Shown in pieces: positions 17,856 to 27,200 of a DNA stretch of 41,036 bases. The DNA is from an uncultured Bryobacterales bacterium (GTDB lineage: Bacteria > Acidobacteriota > Terriglobia > Bryobacterales > Bryobacteraceae), in NCBI GenBank assembly GCA_937959285.1, contig CALGAR010000146.1, positions 1 to 41,036 of the forward strand, given 5' to 3'. The first letter of the stretch is position 1; every line of letters starts with the position of its first letter. The notes below the pieces were generated by a model. It saw only the letters and a list, made by a program, of their open reading frames with translations. It was not told the origin of the DNA and did not search any database. Position numbers and translations under genes: made by a program.

Positions 17856-19295
17856 GTGGAGAGCATTCAACTGCACACGGAAAACGGTCTGCGCTATCGC
17901 ATCGATCGCGATGAGCGCCGGGGCATGCGGGCCGACGTCGTCGTGTATGCGAATCAAAACCTCCTGGAGCAGATTCGCCGCGACCTCTCGCTACAGCAAG
18001 CCATGAACGTTGCAACGCTGCCTGGAATCGTCGGCCCCAGCCTCGCCATGCCGGACATTCATCAAGGGTATGGATTCCCGATCGGCGGTGTGGCGGCCAC
18101 GGATTGGCAGGAGGGCGTCGTGTCGCCGGGCGGCGTGGGCTTCGATATTAACTGCGGCGTCCGGTTTGTGAGGACCACGCTCGAAGAGTCCGATGTCCGG
18201 CCCCGGCTGCGCGAGCTGGTAAACCAGGTATTTCGGGATGTGCCATGCGGCACCGGCGGGACCGGCCGTCTTGACATCAGCTTCGACGAGCTGGATGAAA
18301 TTCTCGCGCAGGGCGCACACTGGATGGTCGCCCATGGCTACGGAGAGCCGGACGATGTCGAGTTCGCCGAAGAGACGGGGCGGCTTGACGAGGCGCTTCC
18401 CGGGAAAGTGTCGAGCCGGGCGAAAGAACGCGGCCGGCCGCAGCTTGGCACGCTCGGCAGCGGGAATCACTTCCTCGAAATCCAGTACGTCGAGAAGATT
18501 GAACACCCGCAAGCCGCAAAGGTCTTGAACCTTCAGGAGCGGCAGGTGGTTGTGCTGCTGCACTGCGGATCACGCGGTCTGGGCCATCAGGTTTGCACGG
18601 ATTACCTGGCCCAGATGGGAGCCGCGATGAAGAAGTACAACATCCAGCTACCGGACCGCCAGCTTGCTTGTGTTCCGATTCAGTCGGAAGAGGGGCAGTC
18701 CTATTTGGGAGCCATGCGCGCCGCAGCCAACTTCGCCTGGGCCAACCGGCAGGCGATCGTTCACTTTCTCCGCGACTCCTTCCGCCGAATTTTCGGGAAC
18801 GACGTCCAATTGAGCGTCCTTTATGACGTTTCCCACAACATTGCCAAGCGGGAGCGCCATGAACTGAACGGACGGCAGGTGGATGTTCTGGTGCACCGGA
18901 AGGGCGCCACCAGGGCCTTCCCTCCCGGCAATCCGGAAATCCCGGACGCTTACCGCGAGATTGGTCAGCCGGTGCTGATCCCAGGGAGTATGGGTACGGC
19001 ATCCTGGATTCTCGTAGGCGCTCCGGGCGCAATGAAGGAAACCTTCGGCAGTGTCTGTCACGGAGCCGGACGTCTCTTGAGCAGGACGGCGGCGCGCAAA
19101 GGACACGACGCCAAAAAAGTGCAGCAGAAGCTGGAGTCGGAGGGCATTATCGTCCGCAGCGAGACACGGGACGGGATTCTGGAAGAGATTCCGGAAGCGT
19201 ACAAGAATGTCGATGACGTCATCGAGGTCGTGCATCAGGCAGGTCTCGCGCGCAAAGTGGCGCGATTGCGACCGATGGGCGTCATCAAAGGCTAG
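17856..19295 (+). CDS. rtcB: RNA-splicing ligase RtcB (long, archaeal-like form)
   Basis: A 479-aa GTP- and Mn2+-dependent RNA ligase that joins 2',3'-cyclic phosphate (3'-phosphate) ends to 5'-OH ends in tRNA splicing or RNA repair. Metal ligands and motifs seen are GGVGFDINCGVR (Asp and Cys ligands), GTLGSGNHFLE, LLHCGSRGLGHQ, YDVSHNIAKRE and GSMGTASW. The guanylylated histidine is H402 in SVCHGAGRLLSR. The length matches the archaeal RtcB type (about 480 aa) rather than the ~400-aa E. coli enzyme. The frame is open upstream, but GTG 17856 is chosen because it follows the archease stop by 5 bases and the upstream codons merely overlap archease in another frame. No RtcR activator or RtcA gene is next to it. 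Confidence 0.94.
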   Translation: MESIQLHTENGLRYRIDRDERRGMRADVVVYANQNLLEQIRRDLSLQQAMNVATLPGIVGPSLAMPDIHQGYGFPIGGVAATDWQEGVVSPGGVGFDINCGVRFVRTTLEESDVRPRLRELVNQVFRDVPCGTGGTGRLDISFDELDEILAQGAHWMVAHGYGEPDDVEFAEETGRLDEALPGKVSSRAKERGRPQLGTLGSGNHFLEIQYVEKIEHPQAAKVLNLQERQVVVLLHCGSRGLGHQVCTDYLAQMGAAMKKYNIQLPDRQLACVPIQSEEGQSYLGAMRAAANFAWANRQAIVHFLRDSFRRIFGNDVQLSVLYDVSHNIAKRERHELNGRQVDVLVHRKGATRAFPPGNPEIPDAYREIGQPVLIPGSMGTASWILVGAPGAMKETFGSVCHGAGRLLSRTAARKGHDAKKVQQKLESEGIIVRSETRDGILEEIPEAYKNVDDVIEVVHQAGLARKVARLRPMGVIKG

Positions 19296-19319
19296 TCGAA
19301 CAAGCCAGCGGGAGGAGCG

Positions 19320-20681
19320 ATGCGGGTTTCTATCATTGGGACCGGATACGTTGGACTGACAACCGGCGTCTGCCTGAGCTACCTCGGGTATTCCGTAACC
19401 TGTCTCGACCTGGACGAAGCGAAGATTGAGTGCCTGCGGCGCGGCCGGATCCCCATCTACGAGCCTCATCTCGATAGCTTGATGGAGCTATCGGGAGAGA
19501 ATCTCAAATTCAGCACCTGCTATGAAGAGGCGATACCCGGCTCTGACGTCGTGTTCATCGCCGTCGGCACGCCGCCGCTTGAGAACGGAAACCCGGACTT
19601 GCGGTATCTTCGATCGGCCGCGCAGAGCGTCGGGCAGCACTTGAGTGGCGAGTTCACGGTGATTGTCAATAAATCCACGGTGCCGATCGGCAGCGGCAAC
19701 TGGGTCGGCGCCCTGGTGCGTGAGTCTCTGGAAAGCAGAAACGGCGGGGCGTCGACTGGTTGCTTCGCCGTGGCGTCCAACCCGGAATTCCTGCGAGAAG
19801 GATCGGCGCTCCAGGACAGCCTTTATCCGGATCGCATCGTCATCGGAGCAGACGAGCCGCGCGCCCTGGAAGTGCTGTACACGCTCTACCGTCCGATCCT
19901 CGACCAAACCTTCGCGGCTCCGACGTTTCTTCCGCGTCCGGACGACCTCGGAGCGGTTCCCCTGGTCTCCACCGATCTCGCTTCGGCTGAGCTGATCAAG
20001 TACGCCGCAAACGCCTTTCTCGCTTTGAAGATCAGTTACATCAATGAGATTGGCCGTCTGGCGGAGAAAGTCGGCGCGGACATCCTGCAGGTCGCCCGCG
20101 GCATCGGTCTCGACGCCCGGATCGGTACTCGCTTTCTTCAGCCTGGTATTGGCTGGGGCGGGTCCTGCTTTGGCAAGGACACGGCGGCGCTGGTGGCGAC
20201 GGCCGCCGAATACAACCTGACGATGCCGATCGTCGCTGCCGCCCGCGAGGTGAACTACCGGCAGCGGGAGAGGGTAGGAGAAAAGCTGCTGGGCGAGTTG
20301 AAGATTCTGAAAGGACGCACCATCGGACTCCTGGGGCTTGCCTTCAAGCCCCACACGGACGACCTGCGTGAGTCGCCCGCCACAGACATCGCGCGCCGTC
20401 TGATCGATCGGGGATGCCGCGTGCGAGCCCATGATCCGGTCGCCATGGACCGGGTCAGGCGGGAACATCCGGACCTCGAGCTGTCCTTGTGCGACTCGCC
20501 GGAAGCTGTGGCGCGGGACGCCGATGCCCTCGTGCTCGTAACCGAATGGCCGCAATACCGCGATCTCGACTGGGAGAGTATCGCGAAAACCATGCGGACC
20601 AGGCTCATCATCGACGGACGGAACGCCCTCGAGCGAGGAAAGCTCGAGCGCGCCGGTTTTCGCTATCTTACTCTTCCGTAA
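19320..20681 (+). CDS. ugd: UDP-glucose 6-dehydrogenase
   Basis: A 453-aa enzyme that oxidises UDP-glucose to UDP-glucuronate with two NAD+, feeding capsule, exopolysaccharide or lipopolysaccharide synthesis. The NAD-binding N-terminus is IIGTGYVGLTTG, followed by the VGTPP segment. Catalytic C283 is in GIGWGGSCFGKDT. The C-terminal UDP-binding domain contains LLGLAFKPHTDDLRESPA and VTEWPQYRDLDW. The ATG at 19320 is preceded by GGGAGGAG at ideal spacing. It follows rtcB by 24 bases, probably in the same transcript. Its stop is directly adjacent (zero spacing) to the end of the convergent aminoacylase gene, so no terminator fits between them. Confidence 0.95.
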   Translation: MRVSIIGTGYVGLTTGVCLSYLGYSVTCLDLDEAKIECLRRGRIPIYEPHLDSLMELSGENLKFSTCYEEAIPGSDVVFIAVGTPPLENGNPDLRYLRSAAQSVGQHLSGEFTVIVNKSTVPIGSGNWVGALVRESLESRNGGASTGCFAVASNPEFLREGSALQDSLYPDRIVIGADEPRALEVLYTLYRPILDQTFAAPTFLPRPDDLGAVPLVSTDLASAELIKYAANAFLALKISYINEIGRLAEKVGADILQVARGIGLDARIGTRFLQPGIGWGGSCFGKDTAALVATAAEYNLTMPIVAAAREVNYRQRERVGEKLLGELKILKGRTIGLLGLAFKPHTDDLRESPATDIARRLIDRGCRVRAHDPVAMDRVRREHPDLELSLCDSPEAVARDADALVLVTEWPQYRDLDWESIAKTMRTRLIIDGRNALERGKLERAGFRYLTLP

Positions 20682-22250
20682 TTACGGCTGCTGCCAGTCT
20701 GTGCGGCGGAGGATCTGCCCGTTGCGGCTATTGGTGAGTTTGCCTTCCTCGACCGATATCTTGCCGTTGACGATGACGTAGTCGAAGCCTTCGCTGTACT
20801 GGTGGGGCTGCTGGAAGGTCGCTTTGTCCTGAACCTTGTCGGGATCAAACAGGACGAGGTCCGCTGCCATGCCTTCGCGGATGAGCCCGCGATCTCTCAA
20901 ACGGAAGGTCCGGGCGGGCAGGGAAGTCATCCGGCGGATCGCATCTTCCAGCGTCAGCACCTTCCTGTTTCGTACGAACTCAGCAAGCACCCGGGCGTTC
21001 GTGCCGTAGGACCGGGGATGGGGCATGCCCACTCCGAACTCGCGAACTCCGCCGTCGCTCGCAATCGCTGTGTGCGGGTAGCGCAGGATCCGCTCGACGT
21101 CCTCGTCGCCCATCGAATGGTAAACCATCTGCGCGCCGCCTTCTGCCATGAGGTCCAGAATTGTCTGCACTTCATTGGTGACGGATTTCTCCCGTCCGCG
21201 AAGGACGTTGATCTCACTGATGGTTTTGCCTTCGATCGTGCGATCCCGGGGGAAGCTGGCAACCATCGCGTAGGAGTAGTCGGAGTGGCCGAGCTGCTGC
21301 AACTTTTCCAGCATCTCCTTTGCGATTCGTCCCCGCGTCGCGGGATCCTTCAGCCGCTCTGCGATCTTCTCACTGCCGTCGGCGAGCGCCCAGCTCGGCA
21401 ACGTGATTCCAAGGTTCGTGCTGGACCGGTTATAGGGGTACTGATCGATGACGACATCAATGCCTTCGGCACGGAACTTCTCGACGAGCGCGAGCGACTT
21501 GTCGCTCGATCCCCAAAGCCGGCGGTTATCAATCTTGAAGTGCGACAACTGTACCGGCATCCGCGCCTCGCGCCCGACAGTGACTGCCTCGGTGATCGCT
21601 TCGAGGACTTTCTCTCCTTCGTCCCGCATGTGGCTCGCGTAGACGCCGTCGTATTTTGCGGCGGCTTTCGCCAGAGCCACCACCTCGGCCGTATCCGAGT
21701 AGGTGCCGGGAATATAGATCAGACCTGTTGAGAAGCCGACGGCGCCATCGCGCATTCCCTGCTCAACCAGCGCCTGCATCCGCTGAATCTCTTCCGGGGT
21801 TGCCCGGCGGTTGGCCGTGCCCATAATTTCGCGCCGTACAGTGTTGTGGCCGATCAGCGAGGCGACGTTCAACCCGATTCCAAGCTTCTCAAGTTCGCGG
21901 AACCAGGCGGCCAGGCTGGCCTTCGAGCCGCCGCAGTTTCCTGTCACTACGGTCGTAACGCCATCGAGCAGATAGTTATCGCCGCGGGGCACCTTCTCAA
22001 TGCCGCCTTCGATGTGCGTGTGAACGTCGATGAAGCCGGGGGCGAGAACGCGGCCCCGCGCATCGATGACCCGGTCCGCCGAGGCGCCGCTGAGCCGCCC
22101 TAACTTCTGAATACGGCCGTTGCGGATGCCGACGTCGGCAACGAACCATGGATTGCCCGTGCCATCGATGACCCGCGCGTTCCGAATGAGGATGTCAAAA
22201 TCCGCCGCCGGAAGAAGCAGGGCCAGAAAGTAAAGGAGAGCAAGCCGCAT
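20682..22250 (-). CDS. N-acyl-D-amino-acid deacylase / D-aminoacylase-like amidohydrolase, exported
   Basis: A 522-aa amidohydrolase-superfamily enzyme of the D-aminoacylase type, which removes acyl groups from N-acyl-D-amino acids. A signal peptide (1-16, LALLYFLALLLPAA) suggests export. Metal-binding H77 and H79 are in FIDVHTHIEGG. Further ligands come from GNCGGS (Cys), ASHMRDEGE (His) and VQLSHFKI (His), and the catalytic Asp from TAIASDGGV. The C-terminal small domain holds ADLVLFDPDKVQD. D-amino acid derivatives from peptidoglycan are likely substrates given the export signal, but dipeptide or hydantoin-like substrates cannot be ruled out. It starts 9 bases after accD, so it belongs to that operon. 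Confidence 0.9.
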   Translation of the reverse strand: MRLALLYFLALLLPAADFDILIRNARVIDGTGNPWFVADVGIRNGRIQKLGRLSGASADRVIDARGRVLAPGFIDVHTHIEGGIEKVPRGDNYLLDGVTTVVTGNCGGSKASLAAWFRELEKLGIGLNVASLIGHNTVRREIMGTANRRATPEEIQRMQALVEQGMRDGAVGFSTGLIYIPGTYSDTAEVVALAKAAAKYDGVYASHMRDEGEKVLEAITEAVTVGREARMPVQLSHFKIDNRRLWGSSDKSLALVEKFRAEGIDVVIDQYPYNRSSTNLGITLPSWALADGSEKIAERLKDPATRGRIAKEMLEKLQQLGHSDYSYAMVASFPRDRTIEGKTISEINVLRGREKSVTNEVQTILDLMAEGGAQMVYHSMGDEDVERILRYPHTAIASDGGVREFGVGMPHPRSYGTNARVLAEFVRNRKVLTLEDAIRRMTSLPARTFRLRDRGLIREGMAADLVLFDPDKVQDKATFQQPHQYSEGFDYVIVNGKISVEEGKLTNSRNGQILRRTDWQQP

Positions 22251-22259
22251 TCCAGGGCC

Positions 22260-23120
22260 TCACGATTGAGCGACGGTGCCGCAGAAGAAGTCGAGCGATC
22301 TGGCGATGAAATTCTTCAACTCCGGACGCCTGACCACCGAGTCGAGAAATCCGTGCTGCAAAAGGAACTCGCTGCGCTGGAACCCCTCCGGCAGTTTCTG
22401 CCGGATGGTTTGCTCGATCACACGCGGACCTGCAAAGCCGATCAGCGCGCCTGGTTCCGCAATATTCAAATCGCCGAGCATCGCAAAGCTGGCGGTGACT
22501 CCTCCTGTGGTGGGATCGGTCAGAACGCTGATGAACGGCACGCGCGCCTCGTCCAGGCGCATCAGGGCGGCTGAGATCTTTGCGAGCTGCATCAGGCTGA
22601 TGGCGCCCTCCTGCATGCGCGCGCCGCCCGAGGCGGAAACAATGATAATCGGGTGGCGGGTTTCGATGGAGCGCTCAATCGCCCGCGTCAGTTTCTCGCC
22701 CACGACTGAACCCATGCTGCCGCCGATAAACTTGAGCTCCATCGAGCAGATATTCACGGGACGTCCGGCGAGAGTTCCCGAAGCCGAGATCACAGCGTCC
22801 GGAAGGCCGGTCGCCTTTCGCATCGCTTCCAGGCGCTCGGAATAAGGTTTGGAATCGACGAAGCCGAGAGGATCGGTGGAGAACAGGTTCCTGTCGTGCT
22901 CCTGCCAGGGACCGTCGAACAGCAGGCGCAGCCTGGTTGTAGCATCGATGCGAAAGTGGTAATCGCACTTGGGGCAGACGTTGAAGTTCTCCTCGAGGGT
23001 CTTACGCCAGATCACCTGGCCGCAGCCTTCGCACTTCGTCCACAGACCCTCGGTACGGACATGCTTCTCCCGTTCGTCAGACTTCGATACGTTGGTCTTT
23101 TTTCTAATGAACCAGGCCAT
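22260..23120 (-). CDS. accD: Acetyl-CoA carboxylase carboxyltransferase subunit beta
   Basis: A 286-aa subunit of the carboxyltransferase that makes malonyl-CoA, the first committed step of fatty acid synthesis, in the cytosol with AccA. The N-terminal zinc finger is complete (C30, C33, C49, C52 in CEGCGQVIW...NVCPKCDYHF). The crotonase-like core has ELKFIGGSMGSVVGEK, IIIVSASGGARMQEG and the oxyanion-forming TGGVTASFAMLGD and GFAGPRVIEQTI. Length is standard. Upstream on the same strand lies the remains of cobO (9 bases away), and downstream is the D-aminoacylase gene. folC, which often follows accD, is not here. Confidence 0.97.
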   Translation of the reverse strand: MAWFIRKKTNVSKSDEREKHVRTEGLWTKCEGCGQVIWRKTLEENFNVCPKCDYHFRIDATTRLRLLFDGPWQEHDRNLFSTDPLGFVDSKPYSERLEAMRKATGLPDAVISASGTLAGRPVNICSMELKFIGGSMGSVVGEKLTRAIERSIETRHPIIIVSASGGARMQEGAISLMQLAKISAALMRLDEARVPFISVLTDPTTGGVTASFAMLGDLNIAEPGALIGFAGPRVIEQTIRQKLPEGFQRSEFLLQHGFLDSVVRRPELKNFIARSLDFFCGTVAQS

Positions 23121-23129
23121 ATAGAAGGA

Positions 23130-23513
23130 TCAGTATTCGATTCCCCGTTGGGCTTTCACGCCCTTTCTGTGGCGATGCTTGATCTCCCGGGTACCGAGGA
23201 TGACCGATATCGTATGCACCCGATGCATAGCCGCCACCGCCTCCGTCCATCCTCTTTCTGCCGGCCGGACGTCCTCAAGGCCAGGCTTCTCCGTGCCGAT
23301 CTTCACGAAGCCGCGGCCCGTAACACGAGTCTGAAAGGAATCTCCCAGCATCTTCCCTGCATCCAGCTCGCCATACTGCCAGGAGCCCTTGGAGTTGAGC
23401 CATCAGCGCTTGCAGGCCTTGTCTTACAGCCCGAACGCAGTACCGATGGCAGCCGAAGTCTTGCGTTTTCCGCTACCGGTGTACGCCGGTAATAAACCTC
23501 GACGTTCTCCCAT
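23130..23513 (-). pseudogene. cobO: Decayed corrinoid adenosyltransferase (cobO/btuR family)
   Basis: Reading the minus strand from ATG 23513, the product starts MGERRGLLPAYTGSGKRKTS, matching the N-terminal P-loop of CobO/BtuR, in which the normal GxGKGKT is altered to GSGKRKT. It then meets TAA (23426-23424) and TGA (23405-23403). Between these stops the family sequence continues in another frame (RAVRQGLQALMAQLQ), then returns to the first frame at KGSWQYGELDAGKMLGDS and RGFVKIGTEKPGLEDVR. Some 55-65 residues of the core, including the DE motif, are then missing. The C-terminal signature REIKHRHRKGVKAQRGIEY ends at 23130. Intact enzymes adenosylate cobalamin using ATP. Two frameshifts, a large deletion and an altered P-loop together mark a true pseudogene rather than a read error. 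It lies 9 bases after rlmH and 9 before accD. Confidence 0.88.
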
Positions 23514-23522
23514 TGTCTTACG

Positions 23523-23969
23523 TTAACGCGGGTATGGATGGCCCCGCAATGTAGTGTATGCGCGATAAATCTGCTCGGCGAGCATGGCTCGCGCGAGTTC
23601 GTGAGGAAAGGTCATGGCGGAGAGCGAGAGCAGCAGATCCGCCCGCGGCTTCCATTCGGGCGGGAGCCCGTCGTGTCCTCCGACCAGGAACAGGAGGTCG
23701 CGCCCTTCGCGCTCGTTGCGCTCGATGAGCGCGGTGAATTGTTCGGAATTCATGGTCTCGCCGGCCGGGTCGAGGAAGACCTTGAAGGCCGAGGGGTGCC
23801 GGGTGAAGAGGTCGAAGCGCCCCGGCTGAATCTCCTTCATCTCGCACTTGGCGTACCGGCTTGTTCGCTTGAGGAATTCTTCTGCAATGCCGTTTGCGTG
23901 CGCGTCGCGCGGCTTGCCGATGAAGTAGAGGAAGATCTTCAAACTTCCATTATCGGCCAGCCGCGGCAT
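23523..23969 (-). CDS. rlmH: Ribosomal RNA large subunit methyltransferase H
   Basis: A SPOUT-class methyltransferase that methylates N3 of pseudouridine 1915 in helix 69 of 23S rRNA, acting on the assembled 70S ribosome. Family motifs seen are KIFLYFIGK at the N-terminus, FLDPAGETMNSEQFTALIE, LLFLVGGHDGLPPEW (knotted SAM site) and the C-terminal signature LSAMTFPHELARAMLAEQ with YRAYTTLRGHPYPR. The stop is at 23523. The start is uncertain. ATG 23969 gives 148 aa and is used here. TTG 23942 would give the canonical 'M-K-I' start, and an in-frame GTG at 24026 gives 167 aa with a poor N-terminus. It heads the rlmH - cobO remnant - accD - aminoacylase run. Confidence 0.92.
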   Translation of the reverse strand: MPRLADNGSLKIFLYFIGKPRDAHANGIAEEFLKRTSRYAKCEMKEIQPGRFDLFTRHPSAFKVFLDPAGETMNSEQFTALIERNEREGRDLLFLVGGHDGLPPEWKPRADLLLSLSAMTFPHELARAMLAEQIYRAYTTLRGHPYPR

Positions 23970-24131
23970 CCTCTCGGTAGGAATCTTCGGCCATGCGAAT
24001 TCCGAACTCACGTGTGGGCGGTGCACCGTCCGGACAGGTGTTCCTGCGCGCAGAGCTGTCCAGATACATCCTGCGATGACCTTACTGGAAACTTAGTCCT
24101 GATTATCGATCTACCGCAGTCGACAACAGGC

Positions 24132-24160
24132 TTGACAGAGGCCTTCCGCTGTAGTAAGTT
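24132..24160 (+). promoter_or_regulatory. Candidate promoter of the large TonB-dependent receptor gene
   Basis: A perfect -35 TTGACA (24132-24137), 17 bases, then TAAGTT (24155-24160). This is 69 bases before ATG 24229, which itself has GGAGGGG just upstream. The -10 is weak. Confidence 0.5.
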
Positions 24161-24228
24161 GCCCCCCAATCTTTTGTGGCTGTCCTTATCCGAGAGATGG
24201 TTTTGCGGACTCATTCTTTGGAGGGGAT

Positions 24229-27200
24229 ATGCACCGTATCTTACACTTCGGCTTTCTTGCGCTACTGGCGCCAGTGCTGTCATGGTGCCAGGAATCGCGG
24301 GGAAGCATCACCGGTACGGTGACGGACCAGCAGGGCGCTGTGATTCCTGGTGCCGCCGTCGCCGTGACTAACACCGAAACGAACCTGGTCAGCCGAACGG
24401 TGACCAATGCCACGGGATATTTTGAGGTGAATCTCCTGAATCCGGGGGCTTACAGCGTGACAGTGGAGGCGACCGGCTTTAAGAGGGCGGTGCGCAGCGG
24501 CCTGCAACTGAACGTCGCGGGCCGGCTCGAAGTCAATTTGCAGCTGCAGGTGGGGCAGGTGTCGGAGACGGTGGAGGTGACGGCGGAAGCGCCTCTGCTG
24601 GAGACGGCCAGTGCGTCAGGGGGGCGCGTGATCGATAACCGGCAGATTATGCAGCTTCCTTTTTCCGACATGAACCCCTTTGCGCTCTCGGCGCTGGCTG
24701 CGGGCATGCAATGGACTGGGCAGCCGGAGTACCGGCGGCCATTCGACAATGGAGGTACCTCGGCCTTCAACACTGCGGGCGGCGTCGGCCAGAACGAATA
24801 TACGATCGACGGTGCGCCGGTGACAGGAACAGGCCGGCGCGTGGGGTTCGTGCCGCCCTCGGATGCAGTGGATGAATTCAAGCTGGAAACAGCCACGTTT
24901 GACGCCGCCTACGGTCACACTTCTGGGGCCACCGTCAACGTGATGACCAAGAGCGGCACCAACACCTTCCATGGGTCGCTCTATGACCAGCACTGGCAGC
25001 AGCGGTGGAATGCGACCAATCACTTCACGCGGCTGAGCTTCGAGGATCAGGTCCGGCAAGGGAAGCTGCCGGCGGATGCGCAGCGCCAGGCGCCGGGCCG
25101 CTCGAATAACTTCGGCGGCACGCTGGGCGGCCCGGTGCGCATCCCCAAGCTCTATAACGGGCGGGACAAGCTGTTCTTCTTCTTCAGCTACAACGGAATC
25201 TATCAAAGCAAGTCGGAGACGACCGACGCCATCAACCGCACAGTTCCGAAGGAGGCCTGGAGGCAGGGCGATTTTTCCGACCTGCTGGCCATCGACGCGG
25301 TGAAATACACCATCTACGATCCCAGGTCCGCGCGGCTGGAGAACGGTCGTGTCGTGCGGATGCCGTTTCCGGGCAACAAGGGGATTCCCGTACTGAATCC
25401 GCTTTACAAGTTCTACGAGCCGTTGTATCCCAAGCCCAACAATGTGCCCGGTTTGGTTTCGCCGGAAGGATACAACAACTATCTAGCCTCCGCGATGCCC
25501 AAGGATGAGCGGTTCAATTCGCTGATGAACCGGATCGACTATAACATTTCGGAACGGCACCGAATCTTCGGGCGCTGGTATTGGAATCACCGTCTGGCGA
25601 ACGAGTACGACTGGACCTACGAGACCAAGCGGGGACTGAACTCCAACGGACTCACACGGATCAACAAGGGCGGCGGCGGCAATTACATCTGGACGATCAA
25701 CAGCAGCAACATTCTGGACATCGGTGTGAGCTGGACGCGGTTCAATGAAGGCAGCGAGCGGCCGGTGCAGACGGCCTACAAGCCATCGGACGTGGGGCTG
25801 CCCGCGTATCTGGACGCGAAGGCGGATCAGTATCACACGCTGCCGCGCCTGGACTTCGCTGACATTCAGGATATGTCGGACAGCTATCCGGCCATCAGTT
25901 CCCGCGGCACAACGGCGGAACTAAAAATCCAAATGACCACCATTCGCGGGAATCACTCGCTCAAGTATGGGTATGGGGAACGCAGATACTGGTTCACGTC
26001 CGCGGGGCCAGGGAATTCTTCGGCAATCTTCCGATTTGACAATCGCTACGTAAAGGCGGCTGACGACACCACCACGGCCGGAAACATCGGGCTGGACTGG
26101 GCGGCGTTCATGTTGGGCGTGCCTACGTCGATCTCGATCGACACCAACGACAGCGGCTATTGGAGCACGCGGTTCCGCGATTTCTATTTTCAGGATGATT
26201 GGAGGGTGACGCGCAGGCTGCGTCTGACGCTTGGTCTGCGCTATGAGCGGGAAGGCGGCATCACCGAGCGGTTCAACCGGGGCATCGCCGGCGATTTTCT
26301 CTACGACGCCAAGTTGCCAATCAGCGATCTGGTGCAGGCGGCCTACGCCAAAAATCCGCTGCCCGAGCTGCCGGCTTCGGAATTCAAGGTCTTGGGTGGC
26401 GTACGGTATCTCGGGCAAGGGACCAAGACGTTCACAAACGGTGTGCATAATCTCCTGCCGCGCTTTGGCGTGGTCTACCAGCTAAGCGAAAACACGGTGC
26501 TTCGGAGCGGTTACGGCTGGTACTTCGATACGTTGAACGTGAACAACACGAGGGCAAACCAGTTTGGCTTCAACCAGCCGACCAGCACGGTGGTGAGCGC
26601 TGACAATGGATTGACTTTCTGCTGCGGGGTTGGCGCGGCTGCCAACATTTCGGCCAGCAGCAACGCGCTGATCGATCCGTTCCCGGTGCGTGCTGATGGA
26701 ACCCGCTTCGATGAGCCTTACAGAGACCGGCTGGGCCTGATGGCCCTGGCAGGCCGGGACTTCGAGTCGTTTGCCCGCAACTATAGACCCGCCTGGCAGC
26801 AGCGCTGGCGCATCGGCATTCAGCGGCAGTTGCGGCGCGATATGGTCATCGAGGTTTCCTACAACGGCGCCTATGCGCGGATTCCGGTCAATCAGCGGAT
26901 TAATTACCTGCCCGCGCAGTATTGGGCTACCGGCAACGTTCGTAATCAGGCGGTGGATGACGACCTCAACCGCAACGTGCCGAATCCGTACTACATCGGC
27001 AACCTGGCGCCGCTTCAGCAGTCCGATCCGCTGCTCTACCAGTTCCTCGGCACGCAGGGATTCTTCACCAGCCCCACCATTCGCAAGCATCAGTTGCTTC
27101 GCAGTGTTCCCCACATGGGTAATCTGACCGGAACCCGCGCAGGTGTCGATTTCGCGGACGCCCGTGGCAGGATGCACTACGCCGACCTGCAGATTCAGTT

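Noticed and set aside
19488..20555. 355-codon minus-strand frame opposite ugd
   Set aside because: Antisense of a fully conserved enzyme with no motif of its own.
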